Assembly: GCA_003586115.2 (NCBI GenBank) | Contig: QVOM02000053.1 | Coordinates: 5,623,316-5,687,315 of the forward strand | From: Salvator merianae | Taxonomy: Eukaryota; Chordata; Lepidosauria; Squamata; Teiidae | Direction of reading: 5' to 3' | Length of the DNA stretch: 64,000 nt | In this document: positions 24,214-36,935 of the stretch, in pieces | How positions within the stretch are numbered: position 1 is the stretch's first letter | Layout: every line of letters starts with the position of its first letter | Translations under genes and position numbers: made by a program | The notes under the pieces: generated by a model | Databases searched by the model: none | What the model was told of the DNA's origin: nothing | The model's input: only the letters and a program-made list of their open reading frames with translations

Positions 24214-24678
24214 TTTTCCTAGAGGCCAAACCATTGCTATCAAGGGAGTCCCTGACAATGTCCTAAATTTGTAGGACAAAATAATCCCTGTGGGAATAAT
24301 CCCTGTGGGATAAAAGGCCATAGAATGATCACCTTCCAGACTGTCTCAGGTAGAAATCTGTCCTAAATAAATGCATGAGTGTTAAAATATATGAGGCATA
24401 CTCTGATTATCTGTATCTATTTACAAATTAGTTTCTAGGGATACTAGTTTGTTTAACCCACTATTTAAAATGGAAACATTTTTCTCTTTCTCTTATCTGA
24501 CTTGTTTCCCTATATTTTGTTCAAATAACTACATGTGTCTAAACGTTTGTCTAGGATTTTACTAAGGCTAAATTGGTAAGCAGCTACTTAAGAGGATTGA
24601 TTACCTATACCAAATTACTAACTCATTGTGATTTGTAGGCCAAAGTCTGAGAAGGAACAGGAATTCTCTATATACTTT

Positions 24679-24697
24679 TTTTTTTTTTTTTTTTTGG
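24679..24697 (+). repeat. Poly-T tract
   Basis: Uninterrupted T run of about 19. Low-complexity only. Confidence 0.8.
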
Positions 24698-24954
24698 CCA
24701 GCTATGTTTTGCAAGTTCTGAGAAGTGTTATTTGTGAAAGTAGTTTATTGTGTGGATGCACACATCAGATTTTCTTACAAAGCACTGAGATGGAGGGAAA
24801 TCATGATTAAATAGTTATTGATGGTAACCCTTGCTCTTTCCAACGAAAGGCCAGGAAAGTGTCAGCAACAAAGCTAGGAATAATTTTTGGTATCATGCAT
24901 TGCAAACAAGAAAAACAATATGGCCTATCATCATTGTGCTTATAAAAGACACAA

Positions 24955-24960
24955 TATATA

Positions 24961-25010
<50 letters not shown>

Positions 25011-25019
25011 TATATTATT
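24955..25019 (+). repeat. (TAT)n microsatellite
   Basis: About 17 ATT/TAT units flanked by short TA runs. The poly-leucine frame through it is an artefact. Confidence 0.95.
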
Positions 25020-25454
25020 ACCTGGCCCTTGTTTTCTATCTCAGTAGTTAAAGTCAGAAAGCTAAAAAACAATAATGAAGGGGGCAAGAAAATCAATCAG
25101 CCCCAGATGGTGTGAACCTAAATAAGATCACATTGAATGAAATAATTTGAATACAGCAAGGTTTCAATTTACATAGTAGTGTAATATAGCTCAGTCTCTA
25201 TGATCAAAACCTGCTAATGGGCTACAGCATTACAAAACAAGAATGTGTGAATCTGAAACTTGTCTGAAATGTATTTGCTAGCTTTGGGCTGCTATTTCTG
25301 GCTGCCATTATTCTTCCCCCAGCCCTTGGCTTATAATTAGTATCACCCAGCTGAGGCCACAGTCAGACAAACCTATAGAAAGTGCCAGAAACCTGTCACT
25401 GAAGGAACCAACCCATCACAGCAGTCTTTCTGGAGCAGTGCACGGCACTATTGC

Positions 25455-25865
25455 ACAGCACTAGAACCAGGGGGCACTCAAAGAAGCTGATAGACAGGAA
25501 AGTTAGGACTGACAAGGGGAAGGTTTTGTTTTTGTTTTTTACCCTCAGTGCCATTGGTCTGTGGAATTTACTACTGGAAAAGGTATTTACACCAATTAGT
25601 CTGTGTAGTTTTAAGAATGAATTGGACAGATTCATGGACATCAGGTGTATCAATGGCTACTAGAATTGATGCCTAGGTACTGCCTCTGGGTTGGAGAGAC
25701 AGGCAGGATGTCTCTAAAGGCTATCTGCAGGGAGTTGAGGACAGGTTAAGATTTCACCTTTGTCTTCTGCTTGAGAATACCTGAAGCAATTGGTGGACCA
25801 CTGTGTGAAACAGGATGCTAGATTAGATGAATTGTCTGATCCAACAGTGCTCCTCTTATGTTCCA
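25455..25865 (+). pseudogene. CR1 LINE: ORF2 C-terminus plus 3' UTR
   Basis: The frame ending at 25,663 gives TRTRGHSKKLIDRKVRTDKG, then SAIGLWNLLLEKV and SFKNELDRFMDIRCINGY-stop, the C-terminal signature of CR1 ORF2 (LWNSLPEEV; FK-ELD-FMED--INGY). The 3' UTR continues through a 'ttggtggaccactgtgtga' block and 'caggatgctagattagatga' to CTTATGTTCC. 5'-truncated copy. Confidence 0.9.
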
Positions 25866-25974
25866 ATTGGATTCCTTCCTTTGATTACCGCAAACCACAT
25901 TTCAAACCGTAGCTTATCAAAATGTGGTTTGGGAAGAACAAGGGAAGGCTTCATATTGAAAACCCAATCTCTTT

Positions 25975-26022
25975 ATCTCCCTCTCTCTCTCTCATGCACA
26001 CACACACACACACATATATATA
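25975..26022 (+). repeat. (CT)n(CA)n(TA)n compound dinucleotide
   Basis: Short CT, CA and TA runs in succession just downstream of the CR1 copy. Confidence 0.85.
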
Positions 26023-26829
26023 CACAATCCCAAGCATTCATGGAAGTACTCAATCAGTTGCTACTGTATACCAGTGAATAAACTGTTTCAACTATAATTC
26101 AAACTAAACTGATTACTGAGTGATATGAATCTATTTTAAAACTTTTAATAGGCTAAAATGATTCCCACAAGTAATCAAGCTACAGATGTCTAATATTTGT
26201 TTAAGCTAAGTACTTACAAGAACTGTGTGCAATAAGAATAGATCTTCCTATGATACTGCTTTCATTATCTAAACCCTAAAAGATCTGTCTAGAATGAGAA
26301 AGTTATCTTTAGTGATGTGCTAACTGAATCAATATGTCACTGAATCAAAAACTTGGGACCAGATAAATCCACAAAGATACATCTAATTCCAAAATAAATA
26401 CTTAATTAAAACAAACAAACAGACAAATAGTTCAATATAGCAATAAAACAACAACAGTAATGTTCTATAAATATATTTAAAGTTGATTGGGAAATGCAAT
26501 GATCTAAAATGCAATACTGAGTAGTATCTTTGCATACAGATAACTGAATGGAAATTCAAATGGGAAGCAGTAGAAATACTAGAACTGGCCAAGTCGAAGA
26601 AGGCAGTCAGACACTCAGATAAATTAGTGATCAATTAATCCATAGACCTGAACCCCATCTTACAGAAGCATTTTTTTAAAGGCTTAAAACTGGGGGGGGG
26701 GAGGGGAGAAGAAGTATCCTGAAGCCAAAGAGTATAAGCAAAGTGTCTAATGAGAGTATTAGTTCCAAACATTGTATCTCATAACCATCGATCAATTCAT
26801 CACTGCAAAGCTTCCACAAAGACTAATAA

Positions 26830-27052
26830 CCTTTCTGCACTTACCTCTAGACTGGTATAAAAAGGGGGTCCAGGGGACCTTCACTTCTGCATGTCAGTGT
26901 GAATTAGAGAGGCCCACTCCCTGCTGCATATGCTCTGTCTGCACAAGTTGGAGCATAGCCCAGATCAGAGGCCCAAAATGAACTTCTGGTTCAGCTTAGA
27001 TCTGGAATACTGGTAGGCCTCATTAAACAGGTCTACCAGTGTACTAGGGCCA
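26830..27052 (+). mobile_element. Non-autonomous DNA transposon, family 2, copy A (5' part)
   Basis: Starts CCTTTCTGCACTTACC. Family blocks: 'gtcagtgtgaatta', 'gaggcccactccctgctgca', 'gcacaagttggagcatag', 'cccagatcagagg', 'atactggtaggcct' and 'gtctaccagtgtactaggg'. The 3' half seen in B and C is missing. Confidence 0.6.
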
Positions 27053-29583
27053 TTTAGGTGGTGCAACTTAGATAACCTGCTCTTACACCTGGTGCAGTAA
27101 ATAATTTGGTTACGTTATGTTTTGTTCTTGTTTAAATACAAAAATAACAAGACCATTCACTAACCTAGAAGATTCATGTATCACTCCAGAGCTGAGAAAA
27201 TATTTCATTTAAGTCTGGATCGTTGACATAGCTGGCTGTTCAGGATAAAACAAACAATACCAGGTTTTTGATATAAAATAACACAGTGCAGCTGTGTACG
27301 GTAAATCCCTTAGTTCTCTTTCATTTTCAGGAAACCACCGCAAATTACTGCATTAGGTGAAAAGAGAATCACAGTTAATAAATAAATTATAAGCAGACAA
27401 GCGTCAAGAAAGAGGAGACGATCAGTTCATCTGTGAGCATATTTTGAAGTCCTCCCAAAGGCTGATATAAGAAGGGCTCCTGCCGGTTGTGCTGAGGAAT
27501 ACAATAGTATTTTTATTTCATTTAAATTAATAAAAATAAAAAGTAGTATATCCATGCACTTTCAGGTAGAAACTGCATATGATGCTCTTTCCGTAACTAA
27601 GAAAATCGTCTTCATCCAGCCTCTATAAATGCATAGTTAACCCCAGTGACCTTCTCCACTTTAGCCTTTCTATGTGAACCAATCTGTGGTTTCTGGGATT
27701 TGTGCCTGTGTGAAAAAGAGGACATTCTGCACACTAACATGTTCCTCTTTTTCTTTACAATAGCAACAAATGAGATAGTTCCTTGATGGAAAGGGAAAAT
27801 GACAACCAAGGCACAGTCACCTGCTAGGAATTGTCTACTTAAATAAAGTGCCATTTGTTAGCTACAAAAATTGGAAAGGGGCTCTTTGTTTCATTAGAGA
27901 GAAGATCATGTTTTAAATAAATAAATGAAAGAATGAATGAATGAATATTGTTTTGGAGATAATTGGTGAAAGCAATCTGGCAAGCATACTCATGAACTCA
28001 TGTTGCAGTGATCAGCTTCCCAAATGGCTGGGTGTATTAGGAAGGCAGAAAGCACAAATCTGCTGGCTCATGGTGAGAAAGGAACCTGGTTCTTGATACA
28101 GCCCAATGGTCCTCATGGTAATTTGGAGATGATGCTACTATTTTCCCACAAAGTCACATTGAACTCTTCTTAACTGCTAACGTTTGCTGACAAAGGCTTG
28201 GTAATGAGTGGAAGTGGGAAAGAATCCAGAGGAACTTGTAGGAGAGAAGACATTTTAAGCTCGGCCGTTACTGTGGTGACAAAGGAACGCTGACGCTATT
28301 TAGCAAGGAAGAATGGTCTCAAAATTAATACCAACACTTGCAAAAAGCAAAAGTGTCTGGTAGAACATTCATCCTCTAGTTTGAATGGACTAAGGATCAA
28401 GGCAGTCTTCTAAGTAACACATTGCCAGTGGGTCTGGAATTAAACATATAGACAAAGGATGTGATTACTAAAGCTATTCCATTTTTAGCAGTGTTTGGGG
28501 AAATCACAGTGATCCTTTCCTCAACATTTTAGATAAATAAAAATAATGAAATATTCAATGTTTTTGAGATCCACATGTGTGTATGTGTGCATAGGAAGCA
28601 CATAAGTACATACTGCAAAAATATCAGTGGTTGGAGATAGGAGAGCTATACTGGAATGCACAACAAAACTGTCCCATCCAAATATTTTTTGTTGCTATTG
28701 TTGTTTGGACACCAAGTTCATATTTTAGCAGAGGTTGTGTTCACATGTAGCCTTTGGCCCCAACTACATATAAATCTTGTATCATGCTTCAAAATGAAAT
28801 TCAGCCAAAATCACATGAGTTTCAAATTAAAGGAGAAGACAGGCTTCAGTAATTAAAGAACTGTGCTGCTTCTCAGGATGAAAACTCTGCTCTCTGCCAC
28901 ATCCTGTCTGAAATTCCACCTATCGCTGCAATTGATTGGACAGCAGGACTTCTCAATCACGCACAGTTCTCCTCTACTATTGTAATGTTTAAGCATGTTT
29001 CTGCCCAGAACTGTAAAATGGCAAGCTTAAAATGAATGCCATACTACTTCTGTGCAAAAGGAACAGAAATAAAAGGTGCATCAAAAAGGCTTGTTGAATT
29101 TGGATCCCTTTAGAGTAGCTTTGCTGTGCTAGTGGCTGCCAGCCAGCTGGCAAGCTGACCAATGCTCATTTTTCTTAATCAGGCTGAAGAAGCCATTTTG
29201 GCTCTCTATTTTTATTTTCAATTTTTGGTTCTGGCAGATCTTGGAAGGGTCAAAGTATCCACAGTGCCATAAATGATTAGTTTCCTCCACAGGCAAAGCC
29301 CAAGTCTGGGCTCTGTAAAACCACAATATAGGTACACTTTTTTTTTTTTTTTGAAAAAAAGGAAGACACAATACATGGGGGCTGCTGGAAAAAGCACTCT
29401 GCAAAAAACACAGATTCATGTTTTGGTAAATATTCTTCACATTTTGATGTGTGATTTCACTACAATTGAATGCACAGAAAATGTGTTATTCTCAACAATG
29501 TTTGGGTAGACATAGTTAGATTTAAGAAAATGTTCATGTTTCCAGGGCTTAACCTTCTGAAAATTGGCCTTATAACGTTGTAT
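27053..29583. other. Unique intron sequence
   Basis: No gene or clear transposon. 27,300-27,480 and 28,140-28,340 are repeat-poor and could be regulatory. ORFs here are short and featureless. Confidence 0.35.
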
Positions 29584-29730
29584 AACTTGGATTACATCCA
29601 GATGACGCTTACTTATTCTGCTATATTTGAATACTCCAGAATAAAGCATTAATATCCTGGAATATCCATGCTTTATTCCAGAAAATCCAAATAGAGTGGA
29701 ATAAGTAAGTGATGTCTGGATTCACAAGTG
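29584..29730. repeat. Foldback (long hairpin) element
   Basis: Left arm 29,584-29,649 and right arm 29,668-29,730 are inverted repeats of about 65 bp with roughly 75-80% identity and an 18-bp loop. Matching cores include CTTACTTATTC and GAATAAAGCAT. No coding content. Consistent with a foldback MITE. An RNA copy from either strand would fold into a long stem. Confidence 0.8.
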
Positions 29731-31839
29731 TTTCAATGCACATATCTATACTTATGTCTGTATTCCCATCAGGCATGCTGTCTAAGGCTCATTTATATAA
29801 TTTCTTGCAACAGGTTGGCAAAAGCTATGCCTTACCATGAAATAGCATAAATGCCACTAATATAGCTGGTGAAGAGGCAGTTCCTTCTATCTGTTCTATT
29901 GACAGAAATAGAAACAAACAAATAAATTGAATGTTTTACCTCCTTTTCTTAAAATGGTAAGCCTCTCCTCCTTGAATATTTTTTTAGAATTCAACATCCA
30001 TCCTGCAAAAGAACTGTAATTCATTACATCATTTCTCCACCCCAGCTAAAGAATCTCTGCACTGAGCCATTTAGCCCAATTTGTACAATTTCACATTTTG
30101 CATTAAACTGTGGTGATGGCACTTGACAATTGTACTGTCTTATTAGTTTTGGCATGATGTACCCAGTTTGTTTTGTGTGCATTTTTTTGCTATGTTTTGC
30201 AGCCAAGTAAACAAGTATACCCTGACTATGAAAACTGACGTGCAGGTAGACATGTCAGACAAATCCAAACAAAATGGACCATCAGACAAGCTTGAGAAAA
30301 TCCAAACACATTGATTGGGTGCGTTGTGGACTACATTCACGTTTTTGTTTCTGGATTTTCTTCAATCATCATTGGAGATGTGCCAAGCCAGTTTTCTCTG
30401 AAAGTTTGCCACGTATCACTACAGTTTGCTAGGCTCACATGCAACTTGCAAGCCAGGAAAGAATGAAAGTGTGAGGTTGGGCTTTGCCTGTTTCTGCACC
30501 TGCATACCTGCTGGCCTGCACTGCTGGTGCCTGTCCAGTTGCCCAGAAGTTCTGCTGGGGGCAATTTCTCTTCTGGGACTACAGGTGCCACCAGATCACT
30601 TCCCATTCAGGGAAGGCCTCTGACTCTGATCACATGCTTGGTGCAATCAACCTCTTTTTATGGATTCCTGGAAGAGGAAACGGTGCTGCACACACAGCAT
30701 GCTTAGCTAGGACCTGCAGTTCTAGCAGCAGAAGGTAAGCACTTGGCTGGCAGGAAGGCATTAGTAAAATGGGGAAGCAGTGCTGGGCAGCAGGCAGACA
30801 CAGACAGAAGACCCAAGGGAGGATGACAGCAGTGCATTTTGGCAGGTTGGCAGCAGACAATGGCAGGAGAATAGTGATGCATGCACATAAAAGGCTAGCC
30901 CAATCCCCTTGAGACAAATGAGTCATGGCCTGAGTCAGGTTACTTCAAGCTGAGCCCACATTTTTGGGCTCATGTATATCTCTAGTCTCCATTTAATCAT
31001 TGGCTGCTGAATTTTGCACGTGACATCCTGTGTGCAATTCTGTAGCTCTCCCTGTATTTCTAAGTTATATGGTTACTGTAATTTGTAATACTACTAATTC
31101 TGACTTTCTAAAATGCAGCAAATTATTATTTTATTTTATTTTTTATGGTCTGCTCAGTAGATGAAAGAGCAAAAACAAAAGAAACACCAAACCCAGTGAT
31201 ATTTTATTTTAGGTCTCTATAATATATTTTTTGTGATTCAGCTGGTTTATTACAGTCAAATAAAATCTCAAAATAAAATGTGTCAACATTTACCAGAGAC
31301 CAGTGCCTATTAAATTATACAAATGACAGAGCAAAATTTAGCAACAGCGAAATAAAAGTATTCTGATCATCATTTAGGTATTTAAGTCTTTGTTCTTTGA
31401 TGCGCAGGAGTGTAATATCATTGTACAGAGAGGCACAAGGTCTTTGAGTTCAAAATATCCATACAGGATGAGGAGGGGGAAACACCTCTCTCTCTTTCTT
31501 AAACCCTATTTCTCAAAATTAAGGGTCAACATCTAAAACTGAAGGGGTACTGGTTTCAAACCAAACAAAATTGCCACTTCCTTTCATAATGTATAATTAG
31601 CTAATGGACTTCACTGCACTGCCATTGACTACTGTGATCCCAACTGGCAGAGACGACTCTGCAAAGGGATTAGACATAGGTTTTATTATCAATAATGGCT
31701 GAAAATAGAATAAATCACCAGGTTCTGAACCCCAAAGTTCAAACTGTCTGACGGAACAGGCACGTCTGCACCCTCCTCACCCCCTTGCTGTTCCAAACCA
31801 GGAAGTGGTGCGAATACACCTGTCCCAATCCTCACCCAA

Positions 31840-32155
31840 TGGCCTGATTGTTCTGTGGCATTTACTATCAGAAGAAGTGGTGAGAGTATCTAGCCTGGAT
31901 AGCTTTAAGAAGGGATTGGACAAATTCATGGAGGACAGGTATATCAATGTCTTGTAGAATTGATGCCTACGTACCACTTCCGGTTGGAGAGACAGGTAAG
32001 TTGCCTCTAAAGGTCATTTGCAGAGAGTCAAGGGCAAAATGAAACTTTTTGTCTTTGTCTTCTCCTTGAGAATGCCCAGAAGCAATTGGTGGCCCACTAT
32101 GTGAGACAGGATGCTGGCCTAGACAGGCCATGGCCTGATCCGGATTTATGTTCCT
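31840..32155 (+). pseudogene. CR1 LINE 3' end, second plus-strand copy
   Basis: Same architecture as the copy ending at 25,865: decayed C-terminal coding (TTTAAGAAGGGATTGGACAA, ATTCATGGAGGACAGG, then a stop), followed by 'gcaattggtggcccactatg', 'caggatgctggcctagacag' and TTATGTTCC. Frame broken. Confidence 0.85.
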
Positions 32156-33537
32156 ATATCCCAACCTTAAAGAACAAAATTAAGGGAAAGCAAAATGAAA
32201 CAACACTGTCTTAGACGCTAAACTATAGTGCTCTTGGTTAATTCAGCACATCCCAATACTTTTGATGACATTTACCATCAGCTCCAGCCAGGACAATTAT
32301 GCTATCCAGAACAGATGACAATTGTAGCCCCAATCATCTTTACCCTTCTATAGTTCAGACTTCTTTTCAAAACAGCATTTAATCCATTCAGAATTTAGGA
32401 GGTAGGCTCAATGTAAGCTGTAAAAATATAATTATTTTTTTCATTGAATTTTTTAATTGTAAAAATAGAATGCAAAAAGCACTGTACAATTCTGAAAATT
32501 AAACATGCATCAAAAATTCTAAGAGCATCTTTGATTTAGGAATTAACTCCTAAGTGTTCTTATTGAATAATTTTGACGTGGTTGCCTATATCTCTTTTCT
32601 CATACCTATATTTATATCTGTCTATACACACACACACACAAACACACACATGCATGCATACTAATATAGTCATGTGGTTTACTTCACTGCACCTGCGTTT
32701 CCACATGAATATTCTAAAAACATTTTTTTAAATAAAAATGCTGAGTATATTTTCATCCATTTTATGAAATTGATTTTTATTTTATTTTTTGCTTCCTTGC
32801 AATCACCCAGGACTTGATTTCAACAGCTGAATGTCACTGACTGTTTTATATCTGAAGATTAAACAGTGCAACCTCTTCTGGACCATTAAGTAGTGAGTAA
32901 GAGAAAGAGTGTTTGCAGATTGTAACTATTAGGTGTATCTCATGATGTTATGCACGACAGAGGATGCCACTCTTGTCTAGGAGAGGAAAAAGGAAATTGA
33001 AAGTCAAGAATCTGAAGGAACACACCACTCCTGTTTCTCCCTGCCACTACTCCCTGGCCCCAGGGCTGTTGTGACCCATTAACACACACACATGCACACA
33101 CACACACACTGAAATATTGTGTGTCTGACTTCAGATAAGCACTGAGCTTCTCGGGGCATCTTTTCCCCATTCTCTGAATAACCTGTATTGAAAACATGAT
33201 ACAGGTTTTTCTCTCTGCAGTGAAAGAGTTTCACAGCCTTGTATCTCTCACACAGTGATTCTCATGTGATGACTTTTTCAGATCAATGTTTTCTTAAGAA
33301 CGGTTGGGAAGTGAATAGGCAGCACAGTCTTTCATTTAACAGCCAAGGCTATCTTATACAAACACATTTGGACCTTAACGTTTCACACAGATTTGTACTG
33401 CAGCTATAGAATGGTTCTTTTGAAATTGCACTGTATTTTTACATCAGAGAACCAAAGGAGATTACTAAACTCAAAAATTAACTCATCAGAAGATGTGCTG
33501 GTCCTCACAAAACAGGTAACCCTATTCCAGTTTTAGG
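32156..33537. other. AT-rich intron sequence with short CA runs
   Basis: Short (CA)n at 32,625-32,650 and 33,083-33,112. Otherwise no recognised element. Confidence 0.4.
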
Positions 33538-35850
33538 AGCCATTCACACTTACCAGTGACTCCATCTCCCAATGTGTCAGAAAAATATTGTAGCTGGTGG
33601 TATCAAAAGCTTTTTTAAAAAAAAATCCAGAAAGCTAATAGGTTTTGGACACATACCTTGGCAAAGACTATCTCTTAGGGCAACTGAGGTAGCTTTCAAT
33701 TTAATAATTAAAAAAGAAGACATTTTCTCTGATAAATGGGGGGAGGGGCTGAAATTATGAAAAATTCCTGAAAAGATCTTTTCAAAAAGAAGAAAATATT
33801 GGTAGGAAGTGCAGGACTGATTTATCTTCAAAAAAAATAAAATAAAATAAAATAAATAAATCAGAAACCAAGAATTAGCCAAGAATCACACTTCATGTGA
33901 CAAGCAAGATTGGTCTTTCCTGTAATTACCGCCATAAAGATGGAGAAGGTCATGTGACCGCAAATGCTCCAGAAGACTCCAGTAGACATGCATAAGCTTT
34001 CAAGTATGGGTGACGCTGAGTGTATCCTCAGATGTGCCTGTATTTCTTCCTTCCTCCCTGTCTTTTTTCCTCTGCAGTTATGCCTCTTAGATCGTGTGTG
34101 CATCACAATGGGAAGAAGGCATGACAGATAAGAAAGTGGGCTGATTCTTGTCTGCGTCTTCACTAGCCACTTACATAACAACATGGCAGGAGTGGCTTCC
34201 TCGGTGACTGCATGTAAGGTCACATGGTACAGCAGCAACGCTGAGAGAGCACTGTGAAACATGTCATGAAATTTGGAATTTCCAGGTTGCACAAAATGCG
34301 TGGAAACTACACTTGTCCCAATATGACTGTATGTGATTTCTGCATGGACTGTCAGCTATCATGCTACAATCCATAACTGATTCATGTAAATGGTAAGTCT
34401 GACTGCATGTCTCCAGAGAGTTGCTATCTCATCCCTGACATTCTCTTAAGCCATTGGGGATGTTTTAGACTAAAGAATGAAATAATAAGCAAGTGAGAAC
34501 TCATTTCTCTATGTATGGATATTTTTGAAGCCAAAATGGTATGAGAGGTTGAGGGATTAAGTTCAAGATTCATAAGCAGAATGCAAGCAAGCAAACTTTT
34601 CAGAGGAAAGCCTTAAATGATCATGAGGGAAACCAAATCAGCTTATGGCAGCATATATTCAGTGCTCATGTCCTGACTGACAGTTGAGAGAAAAGCTCAA
34701 CGAAACAAAAACAGAAGAGTATCTAGAAACAGGGCGTGACTGTCTGGCCAACTAGAATGCTGAACAAGAATATTTTGTTCCAAAAATATTTTGTACCACA
34801 GCACTGAAACACCGTTAGCACTAAACAATGGAATTACATGACACTCACATCAGATCATATTGAGACTACAGTGCTTCATATGTCGCATGGGAAATGCAAT
34901 CCATCAGTTAAATGTTACTGACCTAAAATATAAGTTGTAGTTTTAGCTTTCATGAAAGAAACTGGCAATTCCCTATGGTGCTTCTATAGCTGTTTAGCAT
35001 TTTTATTGGGATTAGCCAACAACCAGAGCTCTTGTGTCAAGTTCTGCGTGGCTGGAATTGAAAATGAAATAAAAATGAGGTCAGAGGTATCCCAGAGGAG
35101 CTGTCCATGGTTCTTAAGGCGGAGAACTTTCAGTTTTCAAAAAGGCTAAGAGACTCAGAAACGGAATGCAGGGTACGAAGCCATACGCAGATGAATTCAG
35201 AAATGGAATCAGAGTGAAACAATATGCAGATTTTGGGTGAGATTGTGTAATGTCTATAGTGGACGTTACTCTAAATTGTTCATATTCAATTCCATGAGAT
35301 GAAGCAAAATAAACTGTTGGGGAAAAATTAGGATTGCCAAAGACATGAAACTAGTTTGTGTTTTAACTTTTCTCCCAGCTTAGAGTGCCCTTAATTTTAT
35401 CCTAGATAAAGAAATAGGAATAATTTATACCCCTTAGGGAATGTTAATTGGAGTGCTTGAGGAAACTACTGCATTATACCTGGCCTAAAGCCCAGAATTT
35501 GTTTTCACTGTAGTGGTAAACTTGGGTTTGAGCTGTACCACTTTACACTGTAGAGCAAGCTAGCTACCAGGGACAAGAATTTCCACCCTTTTCCATTGCA
35601 CTGATAGGCATTTATTTGCTATTTGATAATGCATATAACAAAACAATCCAGAAGTGAAGGTTCTAATGGCAGTGTTTAGTTTTGCAGCAGTTCAGCTATA
35701 AAATGTTTCATAATACACATTTTAAACTATAAATAGCAAAGAACGAGCCAAAGAAAACAGGCAAGGCAATACTATGTGTGTGTGTGTCGTATTGCCAAAT
35801 ATAATATCTGCTGGCTTTAATACTGAAATGTTTAATTGCAATCAATATAA
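33538..35850. other. Intron sequence, nothing recognised
   Basis: A 5' scrap like the transposon ends (CATTCACACTTACCAGTGAC) sits at 33,542. (AAAAT)n occurs at 33,831-33,862. The 143-codon minus frame at 33,861-34,292 shows no family features. Confidence 0.35.
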
Positions 35851-35851
35851 G

Positions 35852-35916
35852 TTCCTTCCTTCCTTCCTTCCTTCCTTCCTTCCTTCCTTCCTTCCTTCCT
35901 TCCCTCCCTCCCTCCC
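35852..35916 (+). repeat. (TTCC)n microsatellite
   Basis: About 12 TTCC units followed by CCCT variants. GGAA on the CDH8-sense strand. Confidence 0.97.
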
Positions 35917-36111
35917 CACAAAATGTGCCGTGAAGTAATACTGGGCCCATGAAAGAACAAGAATTCAATATGCTTCACAGCCTAGCCTCAGTCAATTGTG
36001 GGGAGTTTTGTCTAAAATTTTCTCTGTGTCCTTTGCCGCTCTGAAAACTCTGATTATGAATGCTGCTGTGTAGATTATTTGAAAGGGCATTCTGATGTAG
36101 AGAAACAAGCA

Positions 36112-36114
<3 letters not shown>

Positions 36115-36154
<40 letters not shown>

Positions 36155-36195
36155 CACACACACACACACACAGACACACACACACATATATATAG
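36115..36195 (+). repeat. (TA)n(CA)n(TA)n microsatellite
   Basis: About 18 TA units, then CA units with one GA interruption, then a short TA run. Confidence 0.97.
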
Positions 36196-36865
36196 TACAA
36201 GGGCTGGGAGGGTGATACAAATCATTCACATGGATGTAAGGCTGAAGGATGAATTTGCTTAGATTTCTATTTGCAATGGAAAAACCTGTTTTGAAGCTCT
36301 CACTTTTCAAAACAGTCCAGTCCATAGCTGCTGTGTGCTTCCACCCTCATATATCAGCAAGCGACAGAACTACAGGGATGACATTTCCAGCAGATCTCGG
36401 GTATGTATGACTGAAGGTGACCTTTCAGATCTAAACCACTTAGAGCTTTATAAGTTAATATTAGTACTTTGAATAGAGCCTAATAGTAAACAGATAGTCC
36501 ATGAAGATATTTTAGCTCAGCATGATGTGTGTCCAGACAAAGACTCACATATGCAGTCTAGCTCCTCCATTCTGTACTAGTTCTCACTTCCAGATTGTTT
36601 CCAAGAGTACCTCTATCTATAATACATCACAGCTGTCTGATATGGAGGACACCAGAGAATGAATCATTGTTTCCAGATTTCTCTATCTAGGAAGGACGGA
36701 AACTAGTAAAGCACATAGAAACAGAAATAAGAGCTTCTGACTGTCATGGCCACGTTAGTCTCAAAGCCCTCAATAAATCCGGCCTGGCCTGGAAAATTCA
36801 AAGTTAACTTCTTCACTTTAATGAAGCTTGATCATCAGCCTCAGCAGTTCTCAGCTCTCAAGATT

Positions 36866-36935
36866 TCTTCCTTCCTTCCTTCCTTCCTTCCTTCCTTCCT
36901 TCCTTCCTTCCTTCCTTCCTTCCTTCCTTCCTTCC
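36866..36935 (+). repeat. (TTCC)n microsatellite
   Basis: About 17 uninterrupted TTCC units; GGAA on the CDH8-sense strand. Confidence 0.97.

Noticed and set aside
33861..34292. 143-codon minus frame
   Set aside because: No recognisable family and no cadherin motifs, so it is not the next CDH8 exon; probably chance.
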